DNA of 64,000 nt, taken from the NCBI GenBank assembly GCA_964418595.1, contig CAYQMF010000023.1:1-64000 (forward strand), read 5' to 3'. Positions 52,873 to 61,427 of this stretch are shown here, piece by piece. Every line of letters begins with the position of its first letter. Position 1 is the stretch's first letter. A program made the position numbers and the translations under genes. Under the pieces are notes generated by a model. That model made no database searches and had not been told where the DNA came from. It saw only the letters and a program-made list of their open reading frames with translations. This DNA is from CAYQMF01 sp964418595. Lineage in GTDB: Bacteria; Planctomycetota; UBA1135; UBA2386.

Positions 52873-52934
52873 GCCCGGCTTGCGGGGAGCCAGGGGTCCG
52901 TGTCCTGTGACTGTCCCGAACTGGCATGACGGGC

Positions 52935-52940
52935 TAGACT
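52935..52940 (+). promoter_or_regulatory. Candidate -10 element TAGACT before the HtrA-like gene
   Basis: TAGACT ends 8 nt before the GTG start at 52949, which would place the transcription start at or next to the start codon. Same hexamer as at 11768 and 19533. Confidence 0.4.
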
Positions 52941-52948
52941 GCCGCGCC

Positions 52949-54046
52949 GTGATCCAGCGCGCGGCCAGCTCCTCGGCAGCCCCGTGGCTCCTCGCCGGGC
53001 CGGTGTGCGTGTCGTTGGGGATCGTGCTCGGCTACTTCTTCTGGGGCGGCGCGGGCCCGCGTCCGAGCGCCGTGCCGAGCTTCCGCGACGCGGTCGCGGG
53101 CTGCCGGGACTCGGTCGTGGGCGTGCACAGCCTGCGGCACCCCGGTGGCGACGGCGACGAACGACGGGACGGCTCCGGCTTCGTCATCCACCGGGATGGG
53201 CTCGTCCTCACCAACCAGCACATCATCGACAGCCACCTGGCGATCTACGTGGACGTGCCCGCGCACGGCCGCTTCCTCGCCAAGGTCGTGGGCGAGGATC
53301 CGATCACCGACCTCGCGGTCCTGCGCCTCGAAGGCGCGCCCGACGGCTTGCCGGCGCTCGCGTTCGGCGACTCCGATTCGCTGCAGCAGGGCGACTGGGT
53401 GCTGACCCTCGGTCACCCGTTCTCGTTCAGCCACACCGTGACCGCGGGGCTGGTGAGTCACGTCGCACGGCACCTGACGGTCGACAGCGCCAAGGTGACC
53501 AACGGCTTCCTCCAGTTCAGCGCGGCGGTGAACCCGGGCAGCTCCGGTGGTCCGGTGCTGGATCCCGAAGGCCGCGTGGTCGGCGTCGCCACCCGCAAGC
53601 ACTCCACGGGGGAAGGCCTCGCCTTCGCGATCCCGAGCAAGCGCGTGCGCTGGGTGCTCGCGCGCATGGAGCAGCACGGCGGACGCGTGCCCCGCGGCTA
53701 CCTCGGCGTGGGACTCGACCCGACGGCGGCCGCCGGCGTGCTGGTGCGCACCGTCGAGCATGGCGGGCCGGCGTGGCTGGCGGGGGTGAGCAGGGACGAT
53801 CGGGTCGTGCGGTTCGAGGGCCACGACGTGGCGAGCGCCGAGCATCTGTACGACCTGATCACCAGTGCGCTCCCGGGCGCCGTGGTCGTGCTGGACGTGC
53901 GCGGCGCCGATGGCGGCGGCAAGACCCTGCGCGCCGTGCTGGGGGACGTCACCAGCAACGGCGTGGCTCCCAGGGAACCCGCGCAGAAGGAAGCCGCGCA
54001 GAAGGAAGCGGACTCGCCTGGCCCGAAGAGCGGAGCCACCCATTGA
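52949..54046 (+). CDS. HtrA/DegP-like serine protease with PDZ domain
   Basis: 365 residues from GTG. One N-terminal membrane anchor (about 13-33). Trypsin-like domain about 45-250 with the full triad His91 (LTNQHII), Asp121 (PITDLAV) and Ser199 (VNPGSSGGPV). PDZ domain about 255-335 (YLGVGLDPTAAAGVLVRTVEHGGPAWLAGV). The C-terminal tail is Gln/Lys/Glu-rich. Degrades or refolds damaged envelope proteins. Divergent from the VWA operon; candidate -10 TAGACT is close upstream. Confidence 0.9.
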   Translation: MIQRAASSSAAPWLLAGPVCVSLGIVLGYFFWGGAGPRPSAVPSFRDAVAGCRDSVVGVHSLRHPGGDGDERRDGSGFVIHRDGLVLTNQHIIDSHLAIYVDVPAHGRFLAKVVGEDPITDLAVLRLEGAPDGLPALAFGDSDSLQQGDWVLTLGHPFSFSHTVTAGLVSHVARHLTVDSAKVTNGFLQFSAAVNPGSSGGPVLDPEGRVVGVATRKHSTGEGLAFAIPSKRVRWVLARMEQHGGRVPRGYLGVGLDPTAAAGVLVRTVEHGGPAWLAGVSRDDRVVRFEGHDVASAEHLYDLITSALPGAVVVLDVRGADGGGKTLRAVLGDVTSNGVAPREPAQKEAAQKEADSPGPKSGATH

Positions 54047-54069
54047 AAGGCACGGACCGGAACGACCCC

Positions 54070-54759
54070 ATGCATCCCACTGACGACAAGCGAGACGAGA
54101 CCACCGGACGCCTGCTGGCGTTCGTGATGCCCGGCTTCGCGCACGGCCTCGGCAACGCCCTCTTTGCCGTCAGCAGCCATACGAAGCTGCTCGGCGGCAC
54201 CGAGTCCCAGGTCGCGCGCGTCCGCGGTCACATCCAGCGCGCGACCGACACCGCGCAAGCCTCGCTCGAAGTCATGCACTTCCTGCTCGGGGACGTGCTC
54301 GAGCGGCCGGCACCCAAGCAAGCCGGGCTGCTCCTGCGGCACCTCATCGACCTGCTGAAGGTGCCTTGTCGGGAGCGCGGGCTCGCGATCAAGCTCGCAC
54401 ACACTTCCGTCGAGAGCCCGGCCCTGGTGGATGGCGTGACCCTCACCCAGACCCTTGTCGAGGCAGCGTCCGCGCTGGCGAATGTCGTGCCCTCCGGCTA
54501 TCGCGGCAGCCTCGACGTCGACCTCGCGGCGCAGCGCCGCGACGGCGTCACGCTCACTCTCGCCATCCAGCAGGACGCCGACCGCCTGCCCCTCTCGCTC
54601 GACCTGCAGCGCGTGGTCGCCGACGTGCAACGTCGGATCCGGGACTCGGGCGTCGAGTTCGTGCGCTTGAGCCCGCGGCAGCTCCGCCTGCGGATCCCGG
54701 CCCTGCGCGCGCGCGAGGACGGCAGCAAGGCGGTGGCCGCTACCCGAACCGCCCCGTGA
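54070..54759 (+). CDS. Histidine-kinase-like protein with H-box, ATPase part degenerate
   Basis: 229 residues, cytoplasmic. Near the N-terminus VMPGFAHGLGNALFAVSSHTKLL resembles a DHp phosphoacceptor helix (LAHELRNPL type), with His about 25, and a second helix follows (IQRATDTAQASLEVMHFLLGDVL). The rest has no N, G1 or G2 ATP-binding boxes, so autophosphorylation is unlikely; it may accept phosphate from another kinase. It follows the HtrA-like gene by 23 nt. Its end overlaps the 3' end of pstB by 20 nt on the opposite strand. Confidence 0.6.
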   Translation: MHPTDDKRDETTGRLLAFVMPGFAHGLGNALFAVSSHTKLLGGTESQVARVRGHIQRATDTAQASLEVMHFLLGDVLERPAPKQAGLLLRHLIDLLKVPCRERGLAIKLAHTSVESPALVDGVTLTQTLVEAASALANVVPSGYRGSLDVDLAAQRRDGVTLTLAIQQDADRLPLSLDLQRVVADVQRRIRDSGVEFVRLSPRQLRLRIPALRAREDGSKAVAATRTAP

Positions 54760-55539
54760 TGTAGTCGGAGGTCTGCTGCTCGACGGGGTTCGTGAACAGC
54801 GTCTGGGTGGCGCCGAACTCGACCAGCTTGCCCAGGCAGAGAAAGGCCGTGAAGTCGCTGACCCGCGCCGCCTGCTGCATGTTGTGCGTGACGATGACCT
54901 GCGTGTAGTCCGCCGCCAGGTCGAACATGAGGTCCTCGATGCGCGCCGTGGCGACCGGGTCGAGCGCGGAGCATGGCTCGTCGTAGAGCAGGATCTCCGG
55001 CTCCACTGCGATCGAGTGAGCGCGGAGGTCCGCAGGCGATCCTTCACCTCGTCCCACAGCGCCGCGCCGCGCAGGCTGCGCTCGACCAGCTCGTCGAGGC
55101 GAGACCTCACGCGCAGGCCGTGGATGCGTGGGCCGTAGGCGACGTTGTCGTAGATCGACATCGGGAAGGGGTTGGACTTCTGGAACACCATGCCGATGCG
55201 GCGGCGCAGCGAGCTGACCTCGACCTCGGGATCGTGGATGGAGCGGCCTTCGAACCGGATCTCGCCTTCGACGCGCGTGCCCTCGATCAGATCATTGAGG
55301 CGGTTGAGGCAGCGCAGCAAGGTCGACTTGCCGCAGCCGGACGGCCCGATGAGCGCCGTGATCTTCTTGGGTGCGATGGGCAGGCTGATGTCGTGCAGCG
55401 CCTGCGAGTCGCCGTAGAAGAAGCTCATGCCCACGACGTCGAGGACCGGGGGTGCCGGGTCCGAGGGCGACATCGGAGACGGCCGCGACTGCGATTGCGG
55501 GGGCGTGGGACTGGTCATCGGGGCAGGGGGTGGGGACAT
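54740..55539 (-). pseudogene. pstB: Phosphate ABC transporter ATPase PstB, frameshifted at the signature motif
   Basis: The first part reads cleanly from MSPPPAP or a later ATG: Walker A GPSGCGKSTLLRCLNRLND, Q-loop GMVFQKSNPFPMSIYDNVAYG, then LWDEVKDRLRTSAL. The next recognisable residues are in another frame: SIAVEPEILLYDEPCSALDP (Walker B), VIVTHNMQQAARVSDFTAF and DYITGRFG. What PstB should have between them, SLSGGQQQRLCIARA, is missing, around 55015-55025. The result is a deletion plus frameshift that removes the ABC signature, making the protein inactive as read. Short GCGCTC sequences at the junction suggest slippage. A base-calling or assembly error is the main alternative. Confidence 0.8.
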
Positions 55540-55562
55540 GGCGGAGCAGGTGGGCACCCGGA

Positions 55563-57209
55563 TCAGTGCGCCGACGCCGTCCTGCGACGGAGCCGGTTGC
55601 GGACGGAGATCGCCAGGAGGTTCATCGCGAACACCAGGCCGACGAGGAGGAAGGCAGTGGCGTAGACCAGCGGCTGCGTGGCCTCGACGTCGGGACTCTG
55701 GAACCCCACGTCGTAGATGTGGAAGCCCAGGTGCATGAACTTGCGGTCGACGTGGAGATACGGGAAGTGGTGGTCGAGCGGCAGATCGGCGAGCTTGACC
55801 ATGCCGACGATCATGAGCGGCGCGACCTCGCCGGCGGCGCGGGCGATGGCGAGGATGACGCCGGTGAGGATCGCGGGCGCAGCCGCGGGCAACACGACCT
55901 TGCGCGTCGTCTCCCACTTGGTGGCGCCGAGCGCGAGCGAGCCCTCGCGGGCGATGCGCGGAACGGCGGCGAGGCCTTCCTCCGTGGCGACGATGACCAC
56001 GGGCACCGTGAGCAAGGCGAGGGTGAGCGCGGCCCACAGGATGCCGCCGGTGCCGAAGGTGTGGCGGGGCAGGGCGTCGGCGTAGAACCACTCGTCGATC
56101 GTGCCGCCGACGAGGTAGACGAAGAACCCGAAACCGAACACGCCGAACACGATCGACGGGACGCCGGCGAGGTTGTTCACCGCGATGCGCACGAGCTGCA
56201 CGAGTCTGCCCTGGCGCGAGTACTCACGCAGGTAGAGCGCGGCCAGGACGCCGAGCGGCGTCACGAAGATGGTCATGAGGAAGACCATCAGCACGGTCCC
56301 GAAGATCGCAGGGAAGATGCCGCCCTCGGTGTTCGACTCGCGCGGGGCGCCGAACACGAACTCGGAGACGCGCGCCGCGTAGACCCCGAGCGTGTCCCAG
56401 ACGCCGAGCGCGTTGGGGCGGAGCAACGAGAGCACGTCGCCGACGCAGGTCTTCAGCTCCTGGCCGTCTCCGGTGGCGAGGACGAGCGACTCGGCTTGCA
56501 GGTCTGCTCGGACCGCGTCCACCTCGCGCGCCAGCACGACGAACCTCTCCTCGAGCTCACTGCGCTCCGAGTCGAGCGCCCGCGCCGCCTCGGCATCGCC
56601 GCGACGCTCGAGACCACGCTGGCGGAGGCGCAGACGCTCCATCTCATGGTTGATGTCGCCGATCTGCCGTTGGGTCAGGTGGTCGAGGCGGGCCGCCAGC
56701 TCCGCCTTCTTCTGCATGAGTGGTGCGAGCGCAGCGGCGACCTCGGACGCACCCTGCACGATCCGAGTGCCGTCGGCCGCCTCGATGGCGACGAGTCGAC
56801 CGAAGCAAGGGCCGTCGGCCCGTCGCTCCAGACGCACGACGTCGATGGGCACCCGGTGCTCGACCATCGCGGTTTCCGGTAGCCAGGCGAAGTCGTTCCG
56901 ATACAGCTCACGATTGCCGAGGCGAAGCTTCACGCGATATGCGACGGGCTCGCCGGTGGTGCTCTGCGGCATCGGCTCGCGAGCCCAGACCTCGCCCAGC
57001 ACCGTGTTGCCCCGCAGGCGGACGCCCGGGAACTCCGTGCCTGCGGCGAGGCCGACCTCGACGATGGGCTTGGGGCGGAAGTGGTTCCACGCGCGCCAGC
57101 CCAGCAGAGCGAGCAGGCCGACGATCGCGAGCAGGCTCACCGCGAGCGCGCTGCCCGCCAGCCATACCCCGGCGGTGCCGGACGGACGCCGACGGTCAGA
57201 GGGCAGCAT
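55563..57209 (-). CDS. pstA: Phosphate ABC transporter permease PstA, long form with periplasmic coiled coil
   Basis: 548 residues. One N-terminal helix (about 15-38) is followed by about 270 residues outside the membrane, including a helical coiled coil (LMQKKAELAARLDHLTQRQIGDINHEMERL, SERSELEERFVVLAREVDAVRA). The permease domain (about 300-540) has six helices and the EAA loop GATKWETTRKVVLPAAAPAILTGVILAIARAAGEVAPL. The core is complete. The start overlaps the end of pstC by 14 nt. Long PstA proteins are known in other groups; this extra domain might contact PstS or the propeller of PstC. Confidence 0.92.
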   Translation of the reverse strand: MLPSDRRRPSGTAGVWLAGSALAVSLLAIVGLLALLGWRAWNHFRPKPIVEVGLAAGTEFPGVRLRGNTVLGEVWAREPMPQSTTGEPVAYRVKLRLGNRELYRNDFAWLPETAMVEHRVPIDVVRLERRADGPCFGRLVAIEAADGTRIVQGASEVAAALAPLMQKKAELAARLDHLTQRQIGDINHEMERLRLRQRGLERRGDAEAARALDSERSELEERFVVLAREVDAVRADLQAESLVLATGDGQELKTCVGDVLSLLRPNALGVWDTLGVYAARVSEFVFGAPRESNTEGGIFPAIFGTVLMVFLMTIFVTPLGVLAALYLREYSRQGRLVQLVRIAVNNLAGVPSIVFGVFGFGFFVYLVGGTIDEWFYADALPRHTFGTGGILWAALTLALLTVPVVIVATEEGLAAVPRIAREGSLALGATKWETTRKVVLPAAAPAILTGVILAIARAAGEVAPLMIVGMVKLADLPLDHHFPYLHVDRKFMHLGFHIYDVGFQSPDVEATQPLVYATAFLLVGLVFAMNLLAISVRNRLRRRTASAH

Positions 57210-59409
57210 GACGCCTCCGGAGCCGGGCGCGGACGACTTCCGCCGCGCTGTTGAGGACGAAGGTGAGGGCGAACAGGAGGAGCGCCGCCAGGAACAGCAC
57301 GCGATACAGGGTGCCGCCGTGCGGCGCCTCGGGGATCTCGATGGCCACGTTGGCAGACAGCGTGCGGAAGCCGGTGAACGGGTTGAGGTCCATGATCGGC
57401 GTGGCGCCGACGGCCATGAGCACGATCATCGTCTCGCCGATCGCGCGCCCGAAGCCGACCATCACCGCCGAGAACAGGCCGGGACTCGCAGCCGGAACGA
57501 CGACGCGCACCGCGGTCTCCCAGCGATTCGCGCCCAGCGCGAGGGATGCGGAGACGAGGCTCCGTGGCACGTTGTGGAACGACTCCTCCGCGATGGAGAA
57601 GACGATGGGGATCACCGCGATCGCCATGGCCATGGCCACGACGACGGCGTTCTTCTGGTCGTAGTCGAGGCCGAGCGTGCCGCGCACCCAGGTGGGGAAG
57701 TCGGAACCGAAGAGGATGTCCTCGACCGCGGGCGTGAGGTCGACGCAGACGATGGTGGTGAGCACGACGATGGCGCAGATCGGCAGCAGCTCACTGCCCG
57801 CGCGCCAGCGGCTCTTGAGGCGCGCCGGGATCCTGGCCGCGGCGGTGCCGGTGACTGCGGCGAGGGCCGGCACCAGGAACGCGGCGAGGAGCAGGCCGAG
57901 GAACACGCGCTCGAGGTGAGGCGCCAGCCACACCGCCGCCACGAAGCCGAGCACGACGCTCGGCAAGGCTGCCATGAGCTCGACGGTGGGCTTCAGCCAC
58001 GCCCGCAGGCTCGGGTGCGCGAACTGCGACACGAAGAGGGCCGCGAGCAGCGCGATCGGGACGGACAACAGCAGGCAGGCGAGGGTGGCCTTCAGCGTGC
58101 CCCACAGCAACGGCGTGAGACTCAGCTTGGGCTCGCCGCTGTCGGTGCCCGGCGTCGACTGCCAGGTGAGGGTCGGCGCGTCGTAGTTCTCGTACCACAC
58201 CGGCGAGAACAGGTTGTCGAGCGTCGCTTCGGGATGCGGATCGTCGACATCCAGGCTGGCCGCGGAACCTGCGCCCACCGCGAGGAGGTGGTCCCCGCGC
58301 GGAGCGAGGGCGATGCTGCGCGTGCTGGCGAGCGGGCTCACGCCGGTCCAACGCTGATCGCCGGTGGTCGCGAAGCAGAGGGCGAGGAAGCCCTCGTCGG
58401 CGAGCACGGCGAAGGCCTTCGACCGCGATGCGGCATCGATGCGGCGGATCGCGGTGGGGAGGGGGTTGAAGCTGCGCAGCACGCGGAGGCCGAGCACGCC
58501 GTCCTCGCGCACGGGAGACCATTGCGTGAGTTGTCCGGTGCGGGTCCCCACTATCAAGGATTGGTCGCCGAGCAGGAGCTGCATGGCGGTCACGTCGCCG
58601 CTCGGTCCCCTGGTGATCCGGGGCGGCTCGATGCCCGCGTCGGTGACCCGCCACCAGAAGATCCGGCCGGTCACCGACGCGCCGTAAAGGTTGCTCTGCG
58701 CGCGGTCGAGGCAGAGCAGGTGCAAAGCGACCGGGGCGTCGGTGGTCGATCGGACCTCGCTGGTCTCGACCTCGCCCGTGAACTCGTTGGTCGTGACGTG
58801 CTGCCTGACGAGAACGAGCGCGCCCTCCGCCGTCTGTGCGGCGACGGCGAGCTGGCCGTCGACCGAGCGGCTCACCGTCCAGGCCGTGAGCGTGCGGCCC
58901 GCCGCGTCGAGGTCGAACGTCTGCGGGGTTCCGATCACCGGCGCCGTGGTCCGCCGTTGCGTCGCGTACTCGTTCCGCCATCCGACGGTGGTGACGAACA
59001 CCTTCCCGTCGCCAGCGCCCGCCAGGAAGCCGGCCGTCGTGTCGCCGATCACGTCGACGAGTGGGCCGAGATCGTCCGCCGTGCGCAGCCGGGCCCGGGT
59101 GACGATCTCGCCGTCGTCGAGGCGGTACGCGTGGATGTTGCCCGCGCGGTCGGCGCACACGGCGTGCGACGCGAGGTCGTCGACGACGACCGCGCGCGCC
59201 GACATCGCGAGGTCGCGCATCTGGCCGACAGCGACGTGGGCGCGGGCCGCGAGCGGGGCGGCCTCGAGCACGAGGAAGACGAGGATGCCGAGGATGCAGG
59301 CGACGATCGTCACGCCGCCCAGCGCGACCACGCGCCGCGCCCGCCGGTCGGCGCGCAGCCGACGGCGGACGCTGGGCGTGATCGCGGGCAGGGAGGCGTC
59401 GGGCTGCAT
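57196..59409 (-). CDS. pstC: Phosphate ABC transporter permease PstC with inserted beta-propeller
   Basis: 737 residues. Helix 1 (about 28-50) is followed by about 350 residues that look like a WD40/PQQ-type propeller (AGNIHAYRLDDGEIVTRARL, GRIFWWRVTDAGIEP, LIVGTRTGQLTQWSPVRED). The permease domain then starts at about 425 (LSLTPLLWGTLKATLACLLL), with the EAA loop GANRWETAVRVVVPAASPGLFSAVMVGFGRAIGETMIV near the end. The transporter core is intact. The propeller is presumably periplasmic and not found in classical PstC. Overlaps pstA by 14 nt. Confidence 0.92.
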   Translation of the reverse strand: MQPDASLPAITPSVRRRLRADRRARRVVALGGVTIVACILGILVFLVLEAAPLAARAHVAVGQMRDLAMSARAVVVDDLASHAVCADRAGNIHAYRLDDGEIVTRARLRTADDLGPLVDVIGDTTAGFLAGAGDGKVFVTTVGWRNEYATQRRTTAPVIGTPQTFDLDAAGRTLTAWTVSRSVDGQLAVAAQTAEGALVLVRQHVTTNEFTGEVETSEVRSTTDAPVALHLLCLDRAQSNLYGASVTGRIFWWRVTDAGIEPPRITRGPSGDVTAMQLLLGDQSLIVGTRTGQLTQWSPVREDGVLGLRVLRSFNPLPTAIRRIDAASRSKAFAVLADEGFLALCFATTGDQRWTGVSPLASTRSIALAPRGDHLLAVGAGSAASLDVDDPHPEATLDNLFSPVWYENYDAPTLTWQSTPGTDSGEPKLSLTPLLWGTLKATLACLLLSVPIALLAALFVSQFAHPSLRAWLKPTVELMAALPSVVLGFVAAVWLAPHLERVFLGLLLAAFLVPALAAVTGTAAARIPARLKSRWRAGSELLPICAIVVLTTIVCVDLTPAVEDILFGSDFPTWVRGTLGLDYDQKNAVVVAMAMAIAVIPIVFSIAEESFHNVPRSLVSASLALGANRWETAVRVVVPAASPGLFSAVMVGFGRAIGETMIVLMAVGATPIMDLNPFTGFRTLSANVAIEIPEAPHGGTLYRVLFLAALLLFALTFVLNSAAEVVRARLRRRHAAL

Positions 59410-59524
59410 CGCTGGGTGCGGTCCGCTCAGATAGAGGAGATCGATCGTCGTTCAGGCTGTGCCGCGACCGCGCTGGCGGCCGTCGGGGCCCTGTGCGGCG
59501 GCACGGTGGTCTCGTCCTCGACGC

Positions 59525-60529
59525 TCAGCGGGTCACGCCGTTCAACGCCGCCGTCTCGACGTCGACGATCGAACGCGGCAGCGGCAGGTAGCCGTCCTTG
59601 GCGACGATGGCCTGGCCCTCCGCGCAGAGGACGAACCGCAGGAACTCGCGCACGATGGGGTCGAGTTCACGCTTGGGCGACTTGTTGACGTAGACGTAGA
59701 GGAAGCGGGCCAGCGGATAGCGACCGGAGAGGACGTCCTTCTCGTCGGTCGTGTGGTACGGGTCGCCCTGCTTGGCCGCGAGCGCGACGGTCTTCACGCC
59801 GGCGGTGCGGTAGCCGATCCCGGAGTAGCCCATGCCGTACGGGTCCTCGGTGACCGCGCGCACGACCGACGCCGACCCGGGCTGCTCCTTCACGCTGTCC
59901 TTGAAGTCGCCCTTGTACAGGGCGTGCTCCTTGAAGTACTGGTAGGTCCCCGAGGCGCTGTTGCGCCCGTAGGTGCGGATGGGCTTGTCAGCCCATTCGC
60001 CGGTGAGGCCGAGCTGCCCCCAGGTCTCGATCGCAGGCAAGCCGCCCTTGCGCGTCGACGAGAAGATCGCGTCGACCTGCTCCATGGTCAGCTCGGTGAG
60101 CGGGCAGTCCTTGTGCACGTAGACCGCGAGTCCGTCGACCGCGACCCGAACCGCGGTAGGCGGGTAGCCGAAGGCCTTCTCGAACTCGTCGATCTCCGTG
60201 CCCTTCATCTTGCGGCTCATCGGGCCGAGCTGGGCGATGCCCTTGATGAGTGCGGGGGGAGCCGTCGAGCTGCCCTTGCCCTCGACCTGGATGCGGACGT
60301 TGGGGTAGGCCTTCTGGAACGCCTCGCTCCAGAAGGTCATCAGGTTGTTGAGGGTGTCCGAGCCGATCGAGTCGAGGTTGCCGGTGACTCCGGCCACCCG
60401 GGTGTACTCGGGCAGCGCGGACACGGCCGGCTTCGCAGGCGGGGTCTTCGGCGTGGGCTCCGTGCTCTGCGCACGCAACGAGCCGAACGAGAGGGCCGTG
60501 GTCGCGGCCAGGGTGAGGATCGTGTTCAT
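59525..60529 (-). CDS. pstS: Phosphate-binding protein PstS
   Basis: 334 residues with a signal peptide (TTALSFGSLRA, then Gln). The PBP core has the phosphate-contacting stretches GSDTLNNLMTFWSEAF, GKGSSTAPPALIKG, RTYGRNSASGTYQYFKEHAL and DPYGMGYSGIGY. It captures phosphate in the periplasm and delivers it to PstCA. It is the first gene of the leftward operon and the nearest to the PHO-box-like repeats. Start ATG 60529 is preferred over an upstream in-frame ATG by the signal peptide position. Confidence 0.94.
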   Translation of the reverse strand: MNTILTLAATTALSFGSLRAQSTEPTPKTPPAKPAVSALPEYTRVAGVTGNLDSIGSDTLNNLMTFWSEAFQKAYPNVRIQVEGKGSSTAPPALIKGIAQLGPMSRKMKGTEIDEFEKAFGYPPTAVRVAVDGLAVYVHKDCPLTELTMEQVDAIFSSTRKGGLPAIETWGQLGLTGEWADKPIRTYGRNSASGTYQYFKEHALYKGDFKDSVKEQPGSASVVRAVTEDPYGMGYSGIGYRTAGVKTVALAAKQGDPYHTTDEKDVLSGRYPLARFLYVYVNKSPKRELDPIVREFLRFVLCAEGQAIVAKDGYLPLPRSIVDVETAALNGVTR

Positions 60530-60577
60530 GGCTGGGTTTCTTTGCGGAGGTTGCGATTGCAAGCAACACGGCAGGGG

Positions 60578-60632
60578 AACCTAGAGCCCTGTGTGAAGAG
60601 ACGAGAGCCGGGGGTGTGAAGCCACCGTGAAG
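60578..60632 (-). promoter_or_regulatory. PHO-box-like repeats and -10 for the pst operon
   Basis: On the minus strand CTTCAC occurs at 60632-60627 and 60621-60616 (11-nt period) and again at 60598-60593. TAGGTT at 60583-60578 starts 9 nt after the last one. The 11-nt direct repeat period is characteristic of PHO boxes bound by PhoB-type regulators. Confidence 0.6.
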
Positions 60633-60656
60633 AGCCGCACAACGTCTTGGCGTCCA

Positions 60657-60688
60657 CTTCATCCGCTCTTCACAATCGGACGTAACGT
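60657..60688 (+). promoter_or_regulatory. PHO-box-like repeat and -10 for phoBRU
   Basis: CTTCAT (60657-60662) and CTTCAC (60668-60673) are 11 nt apart, followed after 9 nt by TAACGT (60683-60688). This mirrors the leftward arrangement. The leader to the phoB ATG (60711) would be short. Confidence 0.6.
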
Positions 60689-60710
60689 CCCTGCCGTGCG
60701 CACCGACCCC

Positions 60711-61427
60711 ATGAGCCAGACTCGACGCCGTGCGAAGATCGTCGTGATCGAGGACGAGGCCGACATCCTCGAACTGCTCCAGTACAACCTCCAGCGCGAG
60801 GGGTATCGGGTGACCGGGTGCAGCGACGGGGAGCAGGGCCTCCTCGCTGCGCGCAAGGGTGATCCCGACCTCATCCTCCTGGACGTGATGCTGCCGGGGA
60901 TCGACGGCTTCGAGGTGTGCCGGCAACTGCGGCGCGACGCACTCACGCGTCGTGTTCCGGTGGTGTTCCTCACGGCCAAGTCGGAGGAGACGGACGTGAT
61001 CCTCGGCCTCGGGCTCGGCGCTGACGACTACATCGCCAAGCCGTTCCGCCCGAAGGAACTCATCGCGCGGGTACAGGCGGTCTTGCGGCGGGGGCCGGCA
61101 CGCACGGAGGAGCCGACTGGGGAGCGCCTCGTGCGCGGTGAACTCGTGGTCGACATGGTGCGGCACGAAGCAACGGCGAGCGGCAAGGTCGTGGATCTCA
61201 CGCCGACGGAGATGCGGCTCCTGCACTTCCTCGCGTCGCACCCGGGACGGGTCTTCACCCGCGCCCACCTCCTCAGTCGTGTGATCGGCGACGACGCGAT
61301 CGTCACCGACCGTAACGTCGACGTGCACGTTCGCGGCGTCCGTCAGAAGCTCGGCGAGTTGCGCGAGCTGATCGAGACGGTACGCGGGGTCGGTTACCGC
61401 TTTCGCGACGAGAGCGCGGCGAGCTGA
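60711..61427 (+). CDS. phoB: Phosphate regulon response regulator PhoB
   Basis: 238 residues. Receiver domain about 8-125 with the acidic pocket EDEAD and phosphoacceptor Asp58 in LILLDVMLPG, then FLTAKSEE and DDYIAKPFRPKEL. OmpR-type winged helix about 140-235 (LTPTEMRLLHFLASHPGRVFTRAHLL, RNVDVHVRGVRQKLG). It activates pst and pho genes under phosphate limitation, presumably by the PHO-box-like repeats found upstream on both sides. The stop is immediately followed by the phoR ATG. Confidence 0.94.
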   Translation: MSQTRRRAKIVVIEDEADILELLQYNLQREGYRVTGCSDGEQGLLAARKGDPDLILLDVMLPGIDGFEVCRQLRRDALTRRVPVVFLTAKSEETDVILGLGLGADDYIAKPFRPKELIARVQAVLRRGPARTEEPTGERLVRGELVVDMVRHEATASGKVVDLTPTEMRLLHFLASHPGRVFTRAHLLSRVIGDDAIVTDRNVDVHVRGVRQKLGELRELIETVRGVGYRFRDESAAS

